DNA from: Nymphaea colorata
Taxonomy: Eukaryota > Streptophyta > Magnoliopsida > Nymphaeales > Nymphaeaceae
NCBI RefSeq assembly: GCF_008831285.2
Contig: NC_045143.1
Span: forward strand, 1,709,503 to 1,773,502
Length of the DNA: 64,000 nucleotides
Direction: 5' to 3'
Shown: positions 1 through 12,098 of the stretch, piece by piece
Position numbering within the stretch: the stretch's first letter is position 1
How the letters are laid out: each line of letters opens with the position of its first letter
Notes under the pieces: model-generated
Databases searched by the model: none
Seen by the model: only the letters and a program-made list of their open reading frames with translations
What the model was told of the DNA's origin: nothing
Program-made: the position numbers and the translations under genes

Positions 1-145
1 GGAGCAAGGAGGAGAGCTGCGTCACGGACCTGGATTGGCGGAGCGGGCGGACGGCGTCGGTGGCGGCGTCGGAAGGAAGAGGATCCCTGGAGAGCGCCAC
101 CACCCACGAGTGGAGAATCGGACTCGAAGAGCTTCGAAGCAGCAT
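1..145 (-). CDS. TPR-like protein, N-terminal 48 codons only (runs off the left edge)
   Basis: Read on the minus strand from an ATG at 145, the frame is open to the window edge and begins MLLRSSSSPILHSW, followed by a Ser/Arg/Pro-rich stretch ending in SRSVTQLSSLL. An MLLRSSSTP-type start followed by a low-complexity basic/Ser region is characteristic, from memory, of the plant TPR-like family that includes Arabidopsis At1g80130 and At5g20190; their TPR repeats lie further in and would be outside this window. A TATA-like box sits about 81-88 bases upstream of the ATG, which supports this start. The biochemical role of the family is not well defined. The overlapping plus-strand frames of 146 and 68 codons are treated as shadows. 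The identity rests on a short N-terminal signature. Confidence 0.7.
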   Translation of the reverse strand, partial: MLLRSSSSPILHSWVVALSRDPLPSDAATDAVRPLRQSRSVTQLSSLL

Positions 146-225
146 CTTCTTCCTCAGAGGAAGAGGAAGAGAAAGAGGGAGAAGCCACGGCACGCCTGCT
201 TCTCAGAAGAAGAGGGACGCCCCGC

Positions 226-233
226 TACTTATA
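226..233 (-). promoter_or_regulatory. TATA box of the TPR-like gene
   Basis: The minus strand reads TATAAGTA, about 85 bases upstream of the ATG at 145, followed by a C/T-rich leader with CTT repeats, as is usual for plant 5' leaders. Confidence 0.5.
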
Positions 234-1142
234 ATGCAGACGTCCGGGCAGAATCTTGCATCTTAACAATTTTGTTGTTCATCGCTTCATTTTCTTCGGA
301 GAAAACGTTTCACTTAGGTCCCATCCTGTTGACCATAATTCGAAAAGTTACCTTAATTTTCTGGTCTTCTCTACATAAACGCCTCTTGAAAAGGCTTAAG
401 TTCAAACGTTATTATGCTTTCATCCCCTATATGGGTTGCATTTGGATGACATTCTTAAAGAATATAGTTTTGTGAAAACCAAACTTTATAGAAACCTAGA
501 ATTTTAGCGCATTTTGAAACTTGGTTTATGTATTTAGGTCACAAGAACAAAACGACATTTTATGATCACTCCCTTGTGACAAACATTGTTAGGTTAAAAC
601 TAAAATTTTTATAAACCTGGTTTGATTATTATCCAAACACATCCTAAACGCTATTTTAAAATATTTTGCTTCTAAAATGCCATTTAAGGGTGTCACCCAA
701 GTTTTCACACGGCCCTAAACTTTTACATCAAAGCAAAGCCGCCAATGATTTTTTTTTTTAGAAACTGATAAATGTGTTAGCTAGAGTTGTGAGGTGATGC
801 CGTAAATCTATAATGGTAGTGGGTCCTTGTTTGACAAATGTACTAAAAATGCATTAGACTAGAGAAAAAAAAAAGGTAACTCGTTGGAAACTATTGTTAT
901 GATTATGATTTTTACCGCCTTTCAAGAACCGTCATTTACGACTATCTTGGTAAAAATCCGGTGATATAATTAAACACGGATCATTAGTTAATGAATCATG
1001 AAGAATCCATATATGATGATCAATCTTACTGAAACAAGAAACAAAACTCTACTGGAAACTTAATTTGCAAGAAATGCCAACTTAATTTGAGTGAGTGCTC
1101 ATGAAAGAAAGGTTCATATGTCCAACTTAACATAGCCGCCTT

Positions 1143-1189
<47 letters not shown>

Positions 1190-3920
1190 GTCCGTTGGTG
1201 TGCAGCCAATTGTGTGGAATGCTTTGGATTCTCGAACATTTTCGTCAGACAATGGACGGTCCGTGTTGTGTTTCAACTTTCCACTGCGGCGTCTTCACTG
1301 TCAACCAGTTATGGGTGTTAGATACCAAATTTGATTCGAATCTAAATAATACAACATAGGGGACGAAGAACATTTAATAAAAAAACATACTCTGATCTAT
1401 TTGAGCTGCAGTGGAATAATATAATGCAGAAAGCGGTCCATTTATGCCTTTATAGTATGATTGTGCTTCCATTTAGGCTAATACATAGATCATTTACTCT
1501 AACTTTCTTGGTAGTCCAAACAGTCCTCGTAGTTTCCAATATAACTTTTGTGACAGTTACTGTACAAAAGTTCTTTTGTTTTCAGAAGAATTTTAGGTAG
1601 AAACATGCATCATTCTAAGAGGAACACCGAATGGCTCTGCAACTCTAAGAAGCATATTTCTTCAAATGATGGCTGGCTAGCTGGCTTGTACTGGGAATCT
1701 AAGAAGAGCTTAGCCAATTGGCCTCTGAGAGCATATGTACCAGCAGCCTTCATATGAGGACTTGCAAGAGACAATCAAGAGGCAGGAGAGCAGGTTGCAT
1801 GCTGCAGGGGACGAATCAATTAAGTAGTCTGAGGATGCCGGACAGCAGTGGCAGTGCTCATGAAGCTGATCCCATGCACGTGCTTTTCTTTGTTTTTAAA
1901 TGCAATAATTTTTTAAAAGCGATCTGTAGTTCCACCAAAAAGTTTCATAAAAGATAAAATGGCATAGAAATTTAAAGGTCCTGCTACTCTTAAGTGAAAT
2001 CATGATAGAAGTTTAGCCCTGCATTTGGTGAAGAGTAATGACCACCAAGCTGCAAGCTGTTAAAATCTTAATTTGCACATTTGTTTTCTTAGTCTAACTT
2101 AAGCTGATAGAGTTTCCAATAAGCTTTTATTAATTTCATCTATGTTTTCATGGAGGGTGCTTAGACCAATTTGATAATCATTCTGTAGAAATTGATTTAA
2201 CGCAGCCTGCTAGGAGAAATTTGATTACAGGTGATCAGAAGTGACAGAAGTATTTGAAGAAAAAACTTAGCAAAAGCTGGTTTCTCAAATATAGATGCAC
2301 GATTTTTATGCACTAGTACATGATCTTTTCTAATTCCCTGGGAAGCTGGACGGTGGTTAATTTCTGGGCAATATCTCTTATTCCTGTTTACCTCAAACGA
2401 GTTTGCTGTTCTATCATGGGAAGCTTGGAATTATCTGTAACGGAAGCTTGTGTTGCACCAGTTTTGAGCAAAAATCATCCAACTACACGCTGAAAAATAA
2501 TCTATAAACATGGAGTTCCTTCTGAGCATCTAATTCTTGGAATCCATCTCATATTTACCAGCAAATGTATTGCTGCCAGAAACTACGCGCTTTCAACAGT
2601 TCTAACTTCTAACTTCACATCAGATCCATGCTAATTGACTCTTAGAGATATTCTCAACTATTTTGCTTATGTATCAATCTCAATTCTTATTCTTGTTGCT
2701 TATGTATCAACTTTAATTTTCCTGTTGATGATTAGGATCCATCTAATATCAACAATGATGGGTGGGCCTTGGTTGTCATATATTTCAGCAGTTTTAGTTT
2801 CAACCTCATGGGTGTCATTCTTGCAAGCTGAAGCTGTGATTGTACAACCTAAGGGGTCGATGTGACACTTAGTTTTTTAAATTTCCAGTGAAGATATGAA
2901 AGGATTTTAGCAATATGTTGGATCACAACCTGTAGAATTAGCGTTCATATTTCTGGGTTAACTATCTTGGATCTTCAAAAGAAAAAGAAACAGACCCACT
3001 ATGAAAGAAAAATGAAACTGAGTCATGGCCAAATTTCACAGGCAGGCTTGCAGACAAAGTTCAGGGCCTCAGGTTTGAGCGCCTCCGATTTACATCAAAC
3101 AGACTTGGCGATGTATTTTCTTAAAGTTATAATAAGCCAAAAGAAATATAACCACTTCACTTCAAATGCAGTTGTAGACGATGGGACAGGTCTCCCGGTG
3201 GCCGACCCTCCTAAGGTAAAACACCTAAAATAGTTCAACAAGCGTCCTAGTTTGCTTTCTTTCGCTCTCTTATGGATGGGACTTATGTTACATCTCGATT
3301 GGAGTTTAGTAATAAGAGAATCTCCCACCGAGTGACCAGATGTGCTCTTGTTTCACATGCCCTTGTCCTCTCTCGTTCAAACTTATAGCTGGTGAGCCGC
3401 ACATAAATGATAAATGACAAATGATCAGCTTGGTTGGACTTGTACAGCCAGGACATTCAAGTATGCTAGAGGGATCACGAATCTGTAGTCCTGTCATATA
3501 TTGCAATATGAGCAACTGCAATCTACTGAAGGATCTCAAGAACTACCCAAGAGATTAGCTGATAGATACTTGATCAGCGTCCCACTGAAATTCAGTATTC
3601 GGACAAGTACTTATTCAGTAATCTGCCAATTCGCGATCTTTTCACATATTCTTGTTCACTTTCATAGACTCTCACGTCATTAGCGCTAATAATGACGGCA
3701 ATTTTATCATTGAGAGTCACTTTGAGCTTGTAAATCTAAGAATATGATTCCGTATATGATTTGCATGCAAATCTTTCTGGAATTCTCCCGTGAAGCCTAA
3801 AGTAGTTGAAGGTGGAGGTAGAAGAAGCGAACTGGCCTCTGATCAGTAGTTTTACGTCATTTGCTTTTGTTCATTAACAATGATTGTTTCTTGCGCCAAG
3901 TTCCAATTACAATTCTGCAG
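234..3920. other. Intergenic or unassigned, AT-rich, no secure gene
   Basis: Mostly AT-rich sequence with one GA microsatellite (1146-1184). Some short stretches look coding but could not be joined: a plus-strand frame from the ATG at 1735 reads MYQQPSYEDLQETIKRQ and stops at 1827, and around 3178-3215 a short open piece (DGTGLPVADPPK) precedes a GTAAAA donor-like site. They may be exons of the candidate plus-strand locus that ends near 4.57 kb, or chance. Confidence 0.4.
1146..1184. repeat. (AG)n microsatellite
   Basis: About 19 uninterrupted AG units between a TATAG and a GAATATGG flank. Confidence 0.95.
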
Positions 3921-4569
3921 CTTGACAAGTGGAACGCTGACTATTCCGGACCGAGCATCCCATCAAAATCACTGTGCCTGGACACATCCTTAAAACCGCA
4001 GTGGGCTCCCAATAATGGCTGCCTCGTGAAAAGGAAAGGAAATTGCACCACCATTGAAGCTTACAAAGTAATAATCCTGCCGCTTTCTCCATCACTCAAT
4101 TGTACTCATTCTAAATTTGTCTGCAGACTGACAAGAATGAACGGTAAGCATAGCACTTGCTTTGGTGGGCATGGCCCCCTCCGGGATTGATATCTTTCCC
4201 TTTCCTTTTCTTCATAATTTTTGTTATTTTTATTTTATCTTGGTGAGACCCCGTATAATATATGGAGGAAGAATATTTTGCTTCTGCTGTCTGCTTGACG
4301 GATCGGATATCGGCTCAAGCACCTAAAAACACTCTGCTTGTGCACGGAATAATTTTGTCCTAAAAAATTAAGCTTTACAAGATTCAGGAAACCAAGTATA
4401 AGCAGTAGGTCTTGTTTCATCTTTAAAGCTTCACGTCTGCCATGAATAATTACGTTGCAGAACTAAGCATCGAAGGCCTGGTTAGCTGAAGAAGTAATTC
4501 ATCACATTGAGGCATGATCGGCACCCATCTTCCAGATCAGATAATAGACTGGCACAATGGACATGGAAG
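3921..4569 (+). CDS. Candidate 3' end of an unidentified spliced gene
   Basis: Three blocks join in frame with ordinary splice signals. Block 3921-4067 follows TTCTGCAG and ends at GTAATA; 4127-4143 follows TTTGTCTGCAG and ends at GTAAGC; 4461-4569 follows ACGTTGCAG and ends at a further donor GTTAGT, so the stop at 4483-4485 would be followed by a 3'-UTR intron. The joined frame has 62 visible residues, beginning LDKWNADYSGPS and ending TDKNERTKHRRPG, with a basic tail. I do not recognise the family, the 5' exons are not found, and a non-coding transcript or pseudogene is equally possible. Confidence 0.25.
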
Positions 4570-5702
4570 GTTAGTTGCTATGAGCCACTTCAGAGTTTCC
4601 AAACCGGAATTGGGTGCAGAAATCAGGAGCGTCCAACGGAGAAAGATATAAATGAGCTTATCTTTACTTAACAGTACATTGCCATGGTGATGAATCTGCG
4701 GACGGAAGTTAATTATGTGGCTTACAGCGAAGAAAGGATTGAACCTTTGATTTCTTTGAATTGTTTAACGGAGCTTCTCTGATGACATCCAAAATTCATG
4801 GCGCGGTAGTGCTTCATTAGGAGATACCTTGCACTATATATGAAGATTTGCATATGAAAGAAGGGTTTACCGAAAAAATTATACAGACTTGGGAATTGAT
4901 AAGGGTTTTCTCAACGACAAAGTTAACTTTCCGTTTTAGGAAGTAACTCAAATACAGAAACAATTAAACGAGACTCCAATTCGGATGATCCGCCTGCATC
5001 CCTTATTTGTAGACGAAGGAAATGGTCTAAGTCAAGATTTGTCAATACTTGAAGCAGCTCAAATATCATGTGAACTTTTGTTTGGTTTCTGCTAACTGCA
5101 TCCTAGTCCATTGCTGGGAACTTATTTCTATCTTAAATTCGTTTCCTCTTAAGAAAATCAGTGTTGAAAACCTACTCATGAAAAGCAATAAGCACCAACC
5201 AGCTTCTTGAAATCTACCATTTAACACTCAAATATTTGTAAAAAAGTTCGTCTTCCAAACCAGCTTACGCAAGTGGAGATGGGGTATGTATGACAATGTT
5301 ATCAATATCAGTATGAAAGGAATCATTTTGCAAAATGTTGCAGAGAATTAGTCTAGAGAAATTAACTGAAAATATAAACGGAAAAATTTTATGAAAATGA
5401 TTAGATGAAGCAAAAACAAGATCTTGACCGCCCTGGGTAATTCGGTACGATGCTGATTTGATAAGTAGAGGGAGATGCACCAAAAAACAAACTGAGCAAA
5501 TCAGCCGAGTACCGTTAACAATCAACTCCAGCATCAACGAATTGCTTAAAACCTTACGATGACCATCCTTTTGAATTTATTGCAGTCTACTGTAGTGAGT
5601 ATAGATGAACAAATCATAGTTCACATATAGTACATTTGTAAGTAAAAATTGACGCTAAGCTAAGATGCTGAATACATATATTTTCATATACACTGGTGTA
5701 GC

Positions 5703-8700
5703 CTACTTTCTGAACCAAGGGCGACTCTTTGGTGGCCTGTTATTCCTCCCATCCCACGCGCAAGCCCAGAAGAAAAGAGACATCCAGAAGAAAACAGCAA
5801 AAAATATCCTTGCTCTGTCCTGAATCTGATGCATGGTCATTGCCAAGCCTGTAACAAGCAAACGAAGATGGACAAAGGTCATTCAAGATGCATCGGTTCT
5901 ACATCAAATAGTATCACCAAATTCTTCAACAGGACCAAAGAGACAAGAATTGACACATGGCAAAACGAAGAGAACATACAGGCAAGACAATTACCAGAGC
6001 CAACAGTAGCTACAAGCAGTAGGATTTAAAAATGCTGACGCACCATGTTAACCTAACCATTTATGTCATAGGTTTACAATAATAAGTTCGAATTCTTGAG
6101 AGAGAGAGATAGAGTGTTATTATCATTATCCAGTGCACTATACGTGGAGCCTGTGCAACACAGAGGAGTAAATTTCAATCCTACGCATCAGATATGGGGA
6201 TTAGACATATAATCATTTTGAAGTGTTTGAAAAGAACCTGAAGGCCCAACCGTTGCTCAAGCTCAAGGACTAGGTCACCAAAAAAAAAAAAGTGGTGGAA
6301 CTCTTAGCAGGCTAGCTATCATCTGAATTTCGTTCCTATTCATCTCTGTCTCATACCATACATTCGATAGGCAGCTAGAGACAGCCAGAAGTAGATGATG
6401 ATGCAGAGTTAGAAGATTCAAAACGTGGGAGATGAGCTTCTTAAAAGAACTATTCATCATACTACTTAAGAGGGGCAATCACATTGTAAACTCAATGAGC
6501 AACTTAAGAGAAGAATTTGGCAGATATCAGCAGCAGGAGCCTAAGAAAGACTCCATATTCCATGAAGTTCTTCCTTGAATGAGGTTAAATCACATAACAC
6601 CTGGATGACCAAGAGCTGAAATATCTGGAGTTGGGTAAAACTTGAAATCTAAATAATATGTCTCTGTTAAGTACTTTTAACACCTAGGAGTTGCAAGCCA
6701 AGAAAGTGGTGCCAGTTAAGTTTCTCGCACACACTACTGAAGAGGATGAACAAGTTCCTCAAAAAGCTGAAAGAATCAAGAAGGCCTAACTCCTATCAGA
6801 TGCTTTGGGATTGAATGCATCATGGAGATAGCAAGGAACATCCTATCTAAATTGCTCCAAGGTAACCCTGTTGCCTCTTAACGGAAGAAAATAACAAAGA
6901 TAGATTTTAACATCCCTTTTTCCCAGTGGTGAAAATGGCAATCAAAGAAGAAGAATCTAGTGATTTATCATGGAACTTCAACTCAAAATTTCTCCTCAAA
7001 ATAACCAGTACAAGTAATTGAGGCCTAAAGATACTCTACCAAGAACATTATTGTTTACTTAAAATCAACTAATTTTTCCCCACTGCAGCTTCTAAATGAA
7101 TTGTAGCTACTCACTGTAGCAGAATGTATCAAAAAGTAAGTAATTGAGGAATGAAAACTCACACAAGCTTAAGGTACATTTTTGGATACCTGCAGTAGAA
7201 AAGTGACCACTCGGTCAATATTTTGTAACTGCGCAAATAGCCCTGCATAATAAATCAGACTATTTCTCCATATTCAACTGACCCTCGATATTGATCAGCT
7301 AAAAAACACACAAGAGCCATTGGAAATTCATCCATGCACAGTTTTCAAATCCTGACGTCATTAAATTGGGAGGGTGAATCCCGAGCAAGAAGAAACAGAG
7401 GCCTTATTACATTCAAGGTAGCCTCTGCCAAGAAAGTGCATATATTGATCTCCGTTGAACCAGCCACAGAAGAAAAATTTCCGAAGGTTTTACATGTTAG
7501 TTGCTACTTTTTATGATATAAAACTGTTAACCACTGTTTCTCATTCTGCCAAGTTGTAGACAGTTGTCCAGAGCCAAAATATGTTCTCGTCATGGGCTCA
7601 TTTTATTCCTTGACCCCTTGTAGGTATTGAGTTTCACGGTTGAACAGTTGAACCACCTTTCAAGTCCGTCAAACCATGTTGCAGGTTTTATTGACAACAA
7701 ATCCTGATCACTCAGGCGAGTGAGCAACTGAAAACACACTTAGGTCTTTACTTGACTAGGCATAAAAGACATCCGCCAAGACTGTTTACTCCTAGAGAGA
7801 TTGAACCCGGAGAACTTAGGTCACCGAGCAGACTTTCTAATGATGATGAGGGGCCAACATGAGATCAGTGTCTCAAGTTACATTTTTCTCAGTCCATATT
7901 GTCAAAATATCTGTTAAGGCCATTCCCCACCATCATAGGAATGCAGCAATTACCAATTCTTCTAATCAAACTTTGGGTGCTAAGGACTTGACGAAAGAGA
8001 GAGATGGCAGCAATCTTACGCAGGACATGAGGTTTCGCCAACATCTCCTACATATAAAGCTAAGTAGCATGTCCAGGATGAATATTACAGTCCAGCAGGG
8101 GCATTGAGGGTGAAGGCTATTTGCCATCAAATTGCCACTCGAGGTCCACCAGACCCTTCACCAACAGTCGCCTAATGTTGCAGCTAAGATTGTAAACCTG
8201 CTTTAGGATAACATAACTTGCAAAACGAGAACAGTAGTCAAACCCAAACATATGCTTAGTAGACGGATGAGCATATCATACCATTCCCAACAAATAGTCA
8301 CCAGTATCTACTCAGTCATAACACAAAAACGTTCCTCGTTTAAAGAGAGGAAACATTTCCCGACCAAAAAGAGACTTCCTCTACAAGCAAAGAACTAACG
8401 ACTGAATTGCAACAACAATTCCTTGTTCTTAAGAAGCCAACTCAACTTACAGAAAAAAGCAATCAAGACAATAAATAAAGTCAGAAGTTGCTGCCCAACT
8501 AGACTTTATGGGTTCCTAGCGATTGAGTCCCAACCTGTGATTTGCGTCTCGTCATTTTCAGCTAGACGCTCCGTTCCCGTGGACGAAGGACCATCTTTCT
8601 CTTCATGGCAGTTCGTTCTGTGGCGGGCCGAACGGTTGGGTCTCTGAGGAGGAAGAAGACCAAGCAACGAGGAGCCTACGATGGGTTTCCCACTAATCCC

Positions 8701-8799
8701 TCCCGTGAGGCGCGACGAGTGGAACGTCGATGGTGACAAAGAAGGGAATAAACCCCGAGAACTGATGCAGCAGGGTCGCAGAGGAATCTGACAGGCCAT
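5703..8799 (-). CDS. Candidate multi-exon gene: plastid-type N terminus, C-terminal membrane segment
   Basis: The proposed first exon (8799 down to 8535) starts MACQIPLRPCC and is rich in Ser, Arg and Pro like a chloroplast transit peptide; it ends at CAG|GTTGGG in phase 1. At the other end, 5848-5703 follows TTGTTACAG and encodes 47 residues with a hydrophobic segment (IFFAVFFWMSLFFWACA) and a basic tail ending RPPKSRPWFRK before TAG. Plausible intermediate exons are 6009-5980 (30 nt), 6150-6144 (7 nt) and 6269-6238 (32 nt, reading LELEQRLGLQ); these three and the last exon keep phase. The exons between 6.27 and 8.53 kb were not resolved, so it is not proved that the two ends belong to one gene. 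Function unknown; possibly a plastid membrane protein. Confidence 0.35.
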
Positions 8800-10309
8800 G
8801 GCATTACATCCCACCTCCTTCTTCCTCTTCTTCTTCTTCCTCTGCTGCTGCGACTCACAGGTGCGGCTGCGGAAGGAAGGCAACGGTGGGGGCACCACCC
8901 TTCTCGGCTCTGCCTCAAGGGCAGCAACCGGAGGCCGGTAGCGTGTCGGGACTCGCATCTCCCTGCTCCTGCTTGGCCATCCAAAATGCAACACGCGTCA
9001 CGCATCTCCTCCATGGATCGGGTATGATACAATATATCCAGGTCGACCATAACCGAGGTTTGCTTTCATTACATGGACGGCTTTGTGGCTCATCATGAAA
9101 GCTTCATGAAGAAACTTGGTTCAAACTTTCAAGTCTCAACTGAGATCTGGATTTCCTTTTTCAATTATAAAACGTCTTAACTATTCTACTTAAAGCGCCT
9201 ATGCTTGCTTAGGCTTATGTAGAGAGTTGATACCAATCAGAATCGAACCAGCAACCACTGCCCGATATACTACTTAGTTTTGGTTATGATTCTTCATTGT
9301 ATAGTTTCATTTCATGGGATTGGCTTTGTGGAGTAGGCTTTGATTATCACGATACATTATTAGAGTCATGACTTTCAATTTATATAATCTTTACCTCGGT
9401 GAGATTTATATCTAAACAAGACAGAGAACTCACACTTGAGATGAGAGACCTGACTGCACTGGTTTGACGGTATTTATGACAGCCTACTCAATCTTGGAAG
9501 GCTATGAGGTGAAAATTTCTTGGACTCCAAAAACCTTCAGCCAAGCAAACCAAACCAATCTTAATTATATCTTTTGATTTAGCAAGAAGAGTATTTCATC
9601 TTACTACTCAGTTGAGAGATGCAATGCCACCATTCTCCCCATCCCATAGGGTATGGGAACTGTTTCGATGCCTCAAGGTGACCCCTTCGTATGCTTGCAT
9701 ATCCGTATCCCTCCGTCCTTCCCTGTTTTTTTATGACATGAGGAGTTGACTCCATGAAACTCGAAATGGAAACTGATTGCTTGCCAGCTTAATTATCTCC
9801 AGAACATAAAGTTTGAACACGAGAATAGCCATGAGGAATAGAAACAAGTTTATACGGCTTTTGATCCAGGAAGTATGTTTAAGGGGTCTTATAATTGGTT
9901 TAGAAAAGGTTTATCTCCGAGTTTGCTTTCAAACACAAACAAAGATATCCGGATCGATATGCGTTGGTGGCTTGGCTTCTAAATGATCGCATCGAGAAAC
10001 AAAGGGTTACCTAAAGTTTCTCCACTAACAGAACCTGGTGAAAAATCTCTCACTATCACAAAAGAAAAAAGATTACAACTAAGCAGACTTTCCAACTGCC
10101 ACACATTACTTATTGTGTGAAAGCAACTCATTTTTTAGTATCAACTCGATGTGATGCTTTTGAGATGCAAGTTTGACATTGTTGGACTTCACTACAAAAT
10201 TGAAAATTGTTAGGGAAAGATTTTCAATTATATTAATAGAGTTGGATCTGATCAACTGATTGATAAATATGGCCTTATCCTTGTACTTACTAGGCATCTA
10301 CTTGCAAAG

Positions 10310-10370
10310 TAGCTTTCTTATATGAGAACTTGTTTAATTAAAATAGCTTTCTTATATGAGAACTTGTTTA
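10310..10370. repeat. Short direct repeat, 27 bp twice
   Basis: The 27-base unit beginning TAGCTTTCTTATATGAG occurs at 10310-10336 and again at 10344-10370 without mismatch, separated by 7 bases. Confidence 0.9.
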
Positions 10371-11917
10371 AGTATGTGATAAGCAACTGTAGATATATAA
10401 TATGTATACATCTTGTCTCCTTGTCAGTTTTGCGTTCTTTTTCATTTTTCGACTCTTTAACTTGAAAAAATTGGGAGTTAGGCTGTACATATATGAACCC
10501 CAGTACATAGAAAGTTATCAAATTTAAGGCATTTGTAATTTTTATTTATCCTTTAGGATGGCCACATTGACCCCCAATGGTTCCACTTAACAAATAAGAA
10601 GTGAAGTGTGATTGTAATTGGGACAATTAATGTTATGGCCTAGCGCAAGGGCTGCACCTTACTGCAAGCTCTGATGTCTTGTTTGATGAGTGCGACTTTG
10701 GTTGAAAAAAAGTCGCTACCCTCTCAAACACGCTTTTCTACATATATATATATATATATACACGTTTATTAACTTTAAAATGTTGATCTAAATAATGCTA
10801 ATTACATGGATTCAAATAGGGATAGTCATGCTAAACTAGGAAGAAGCTGCATTTTACTTGGATATAAAAGATAATTATCACGAAAATAAAGGAAAAAGAT
10901 TGAACCCCAATTTTCAAGATTAAACCCTAAACTCAGAAAGAAATAAATTAAAGCTCCATGCATGCATTTGTTAGTTGTTTTATCATCTTCAGTGTGGACT
11001 GATGGATGGAATTTGACATTACCCACCCAATCGCACGCTCAAAAAGTTATTTGTTAGGTTACTATTGTACAGTCCTTTTTGACTTGTTTCCATTGGGGTA
11101 TCTTTTGAGAGATAATGACATGGATTTGTTGCACCATAACTTTGCTGAAGTGACAGGCACTACATTCCTAATTTAAATCTGCACATCTCAAAATATTGGA
11201 ATCTTGAGATTGGATTAGAAACACCCATATGCGCCCTCCTGAGTTTTGGTTGCAAATTTTTATAGTTTTAATTTTAAATCAACCTTCACACTAGTAAAAA
11301 AAATTCACTTCTGGTAGCTGAGGTTATATGTATGTATGTATATATATACAAGCATATGTATGAGCACTTTAATTGCTGTTATATCTCAAAGCTGGACCAG
11401 CATTTGTGTAACAGTGCCGTTTCAATCGGCTCGATTCAAATCGAATTCATGCCAAAATGGTTGAATTCATTATACAAAGATTCGCCCACTTTTCAAACAT
11501 CTTGTATAGGATTTGTGGATTTCTCCATCTGAATTTGGAAGAAAAAATCCTCCAGCCTATTACAGTATACTGCCTAATGCATTGCATCGACAGTGTATTT
11601 AATCTCAACCGTCCAAGGTAATGCATCGAGTGGCTATGATTGGATGAAGCTCAAGATGGCCGAAAAATTTTCGGCCCCTCATGTTAAATAAGGTGCATTT
11701 GATCCCTAGCAGATTTGAGGGGATATGAAGTCCTTGTTATGTAGAACCAGTTGTTTAAACAAACAGTGGATCCCCACAATAACTGAAAAGGTGCCTCAAA
11801 AAACCCTGGTTCTAGGGTTTCTTTTGTTTTTGTTTGTTTGTTTGTTTTTTTTTTTTTTTTGGATTGCGGCCCCGAGGTGGGGGGTTGGTCAGGTGGAGAG
11901 CAGCGGACCTCCGATTC

Positions 11918-12098
11918 ATGAATATGAAATCTCGGAGCTAGATCTTTGACCCATGGATTTGAGATCCTGGAGTAACAAACACACCCTTATTTTTTTTCTT
12001 AAAAATAAATGAATATGAAATCCTGGAACTAGATCTTTGACCCATGGATTTGAGATCCTGGAGTAACAAACACACCCTTAATTTTTTCTTAAAAATAA
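11918..12098. repeat. Tandem duplication of about 91 bp
   Basis: Two adjacent copies (11918-12008 and 12009-12098) begin ATGAATATGAAAT and contain CATGGATTTGAGATCCTGG and ACAAACACACCC; they differ at only a few bases. The same GGATTTGAGA-type words recur at 58.5-58.75 kb, so the duplicated unit is probably part of a dispersed transposon family. Confidence 0.9.

Noticed and set aside
35..475. Plus-strand frames of 146 and 68 codons
   Set aside because: They are antisense to the better supported TPR-like start (MLLRSSSSP) and have a low-complexity Arg/Lys/Glu composition.
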